Assembly (NCBI GenBank): GCA_015489175.1
Contig: WGAI01000043.1
Location: forward strand, 1 to 52,975
Reading direction: 5' to 3'
From: Caldifarciminota bacterium
GTDB lineage: Bacteria; Hydrothermota; Hydrothermia; B15-G9
DNA: 52,975 nt
Shown: positions 52,842 to 52,975 of the stretch, one piece after another
How the letters are laid out: each line of letters begins with the position of its first letter
How positions within the stretch are numbered: position 1 is the stretch's first letter
Made by a program: the position numbers and the translations under genes
Notes under the pieces: generated by a model
Databases searched by the model: none
Told to the model about the DNA's origin: nothing
The model's input: the letters and a program-made list of their open reading frames with translations, nothing else

Positions 52842-52855
52842 TGATTGATTAGAAT
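52827..52855 (+). promoter_or_regulatory. Predicted promoter of the SucC-like gene
   Basis: TTGAAA (52827-52832) and TAGAAT (52850-52855) with a 17-base spacer; AAGGAGG at 52883-52889 and the ATG at 52897 follow. Confidence 0.55.
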
Positions 52856-52896
52856 TTAAACGCTGTTGCCAGAAGCGTGAACAAGGAGGAACTTAG

Positions 52897-52975
52897 ATGA
52901 AACTTCTCGAATATGCATCCAAAAAGGTGCTTTCGGAATACGGCATACCCGTTCAGGAGTGGACGCTTGTCAGGA
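52897..52975 (+). CDS. sucC: Succinyl-CoA synthetase beta-subunit-like protein (N-terminus only)
   Basis: Only the first 26 codons are in the window. The start MKLLEYASKKVLSEYGIPV closely follows the ATP-grasp N-terminus of SucC (MKLHEYQAK..L..YGIPV), the nucleotide-binding subunit of succinyl-CoA synthetase. The related ADP-forming acyl-CoA synthetases share this beginning, so the exact substrate is open. AAGGAGG lies eight bases before the ATG. The gene is cut by the window edge. Confidence 0.7.
   Translation, partial: MKLLEYASKKVLSEYGIPVQEWTLVR

Overview
The window looks like chromosomal DNA from an anaerobic, probably thermophilic, diderm bacterium. Two secreted proteins end in a Por/T9SS-type sorting domain, and there is a BamD-like lipoprotein, an MsbA-type flippase and glycosyltransferases, which together suggest an outer membrane and an affinity with the FCB superphylum or a candidate phylum such as WOR-3. 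The energy genes (an Mbx-type ion-pumping redox complex, NfnAB and a V-type ATP synthase subunit) resemble those of anaerobic thermophiles. This placement is inference; no rRNA is present to test it.

Layout. 1-9.8 kb, minus strand: two unknown small proteins behind an NCS2 permease, a secreted M14 carboxypeptidase, a pyrimidine-nucleoside phosphorylase, a small exported protein with a GT-C glycosyltransferase, then nusB and hisC behind a leader that carries an intrinsic terminator. 10-21.5 kb, plus strand: a lone V-ATPase subunit D, tRNA-Leu(GAG), a GT2 glycosyltransferase, an ArsR-type regulator with nfnAB, then dnaA, dnaN, cinA, an ABC exporter half and a CDF zinc exporter. 21.5-29.5 kb, minus: bamD-like/nadD/sppA, a CrtC-like secreted protein with an M20 hydrolase, and an ABC flippase with a GT9-like protein.

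29.7-40.5 kb, minus: a 13-gene operon in the archaeal mbx order (A, B, C, D, EF, G, H, H', M, J, K, L, N). The last gene is not a plain NuoI-like ferredoxin but a 597-residue fusion of ferredoxin clusters to a GltD/NfnB-type NADPH-FAD flavoprotein. The large subunit keeps only three of the four nickel-ligand cysteines, so the complex is not a hydrogenase. The simplest reading is an ion-pumping ferredoxin:NAD(P) oxidoreductase working alongside the soluble NfnAB pair.

40.8-53 kb: a SPL-family radical SAM protein, an esterase-like lipoprotein with a damaged nucleophile elbow, a DUF2207/LemA pair, and uvrB interrupted exactly at its Walker A lysine by a 491-residue intein. Divergent from uvrB lies a 1287-residue NB-ARC/TPR protein of the bacterial NLR (STAND) type with a glycine-zipper N-terminus and twelve 42-residue TPRs, a candidate defence or cell-death sensor. 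The window ends inside a SucC-like gene. The strongest candidates for new biology are the UvrB intein, the NLR-like protein and the flavoprotein-fused Mbx complex.
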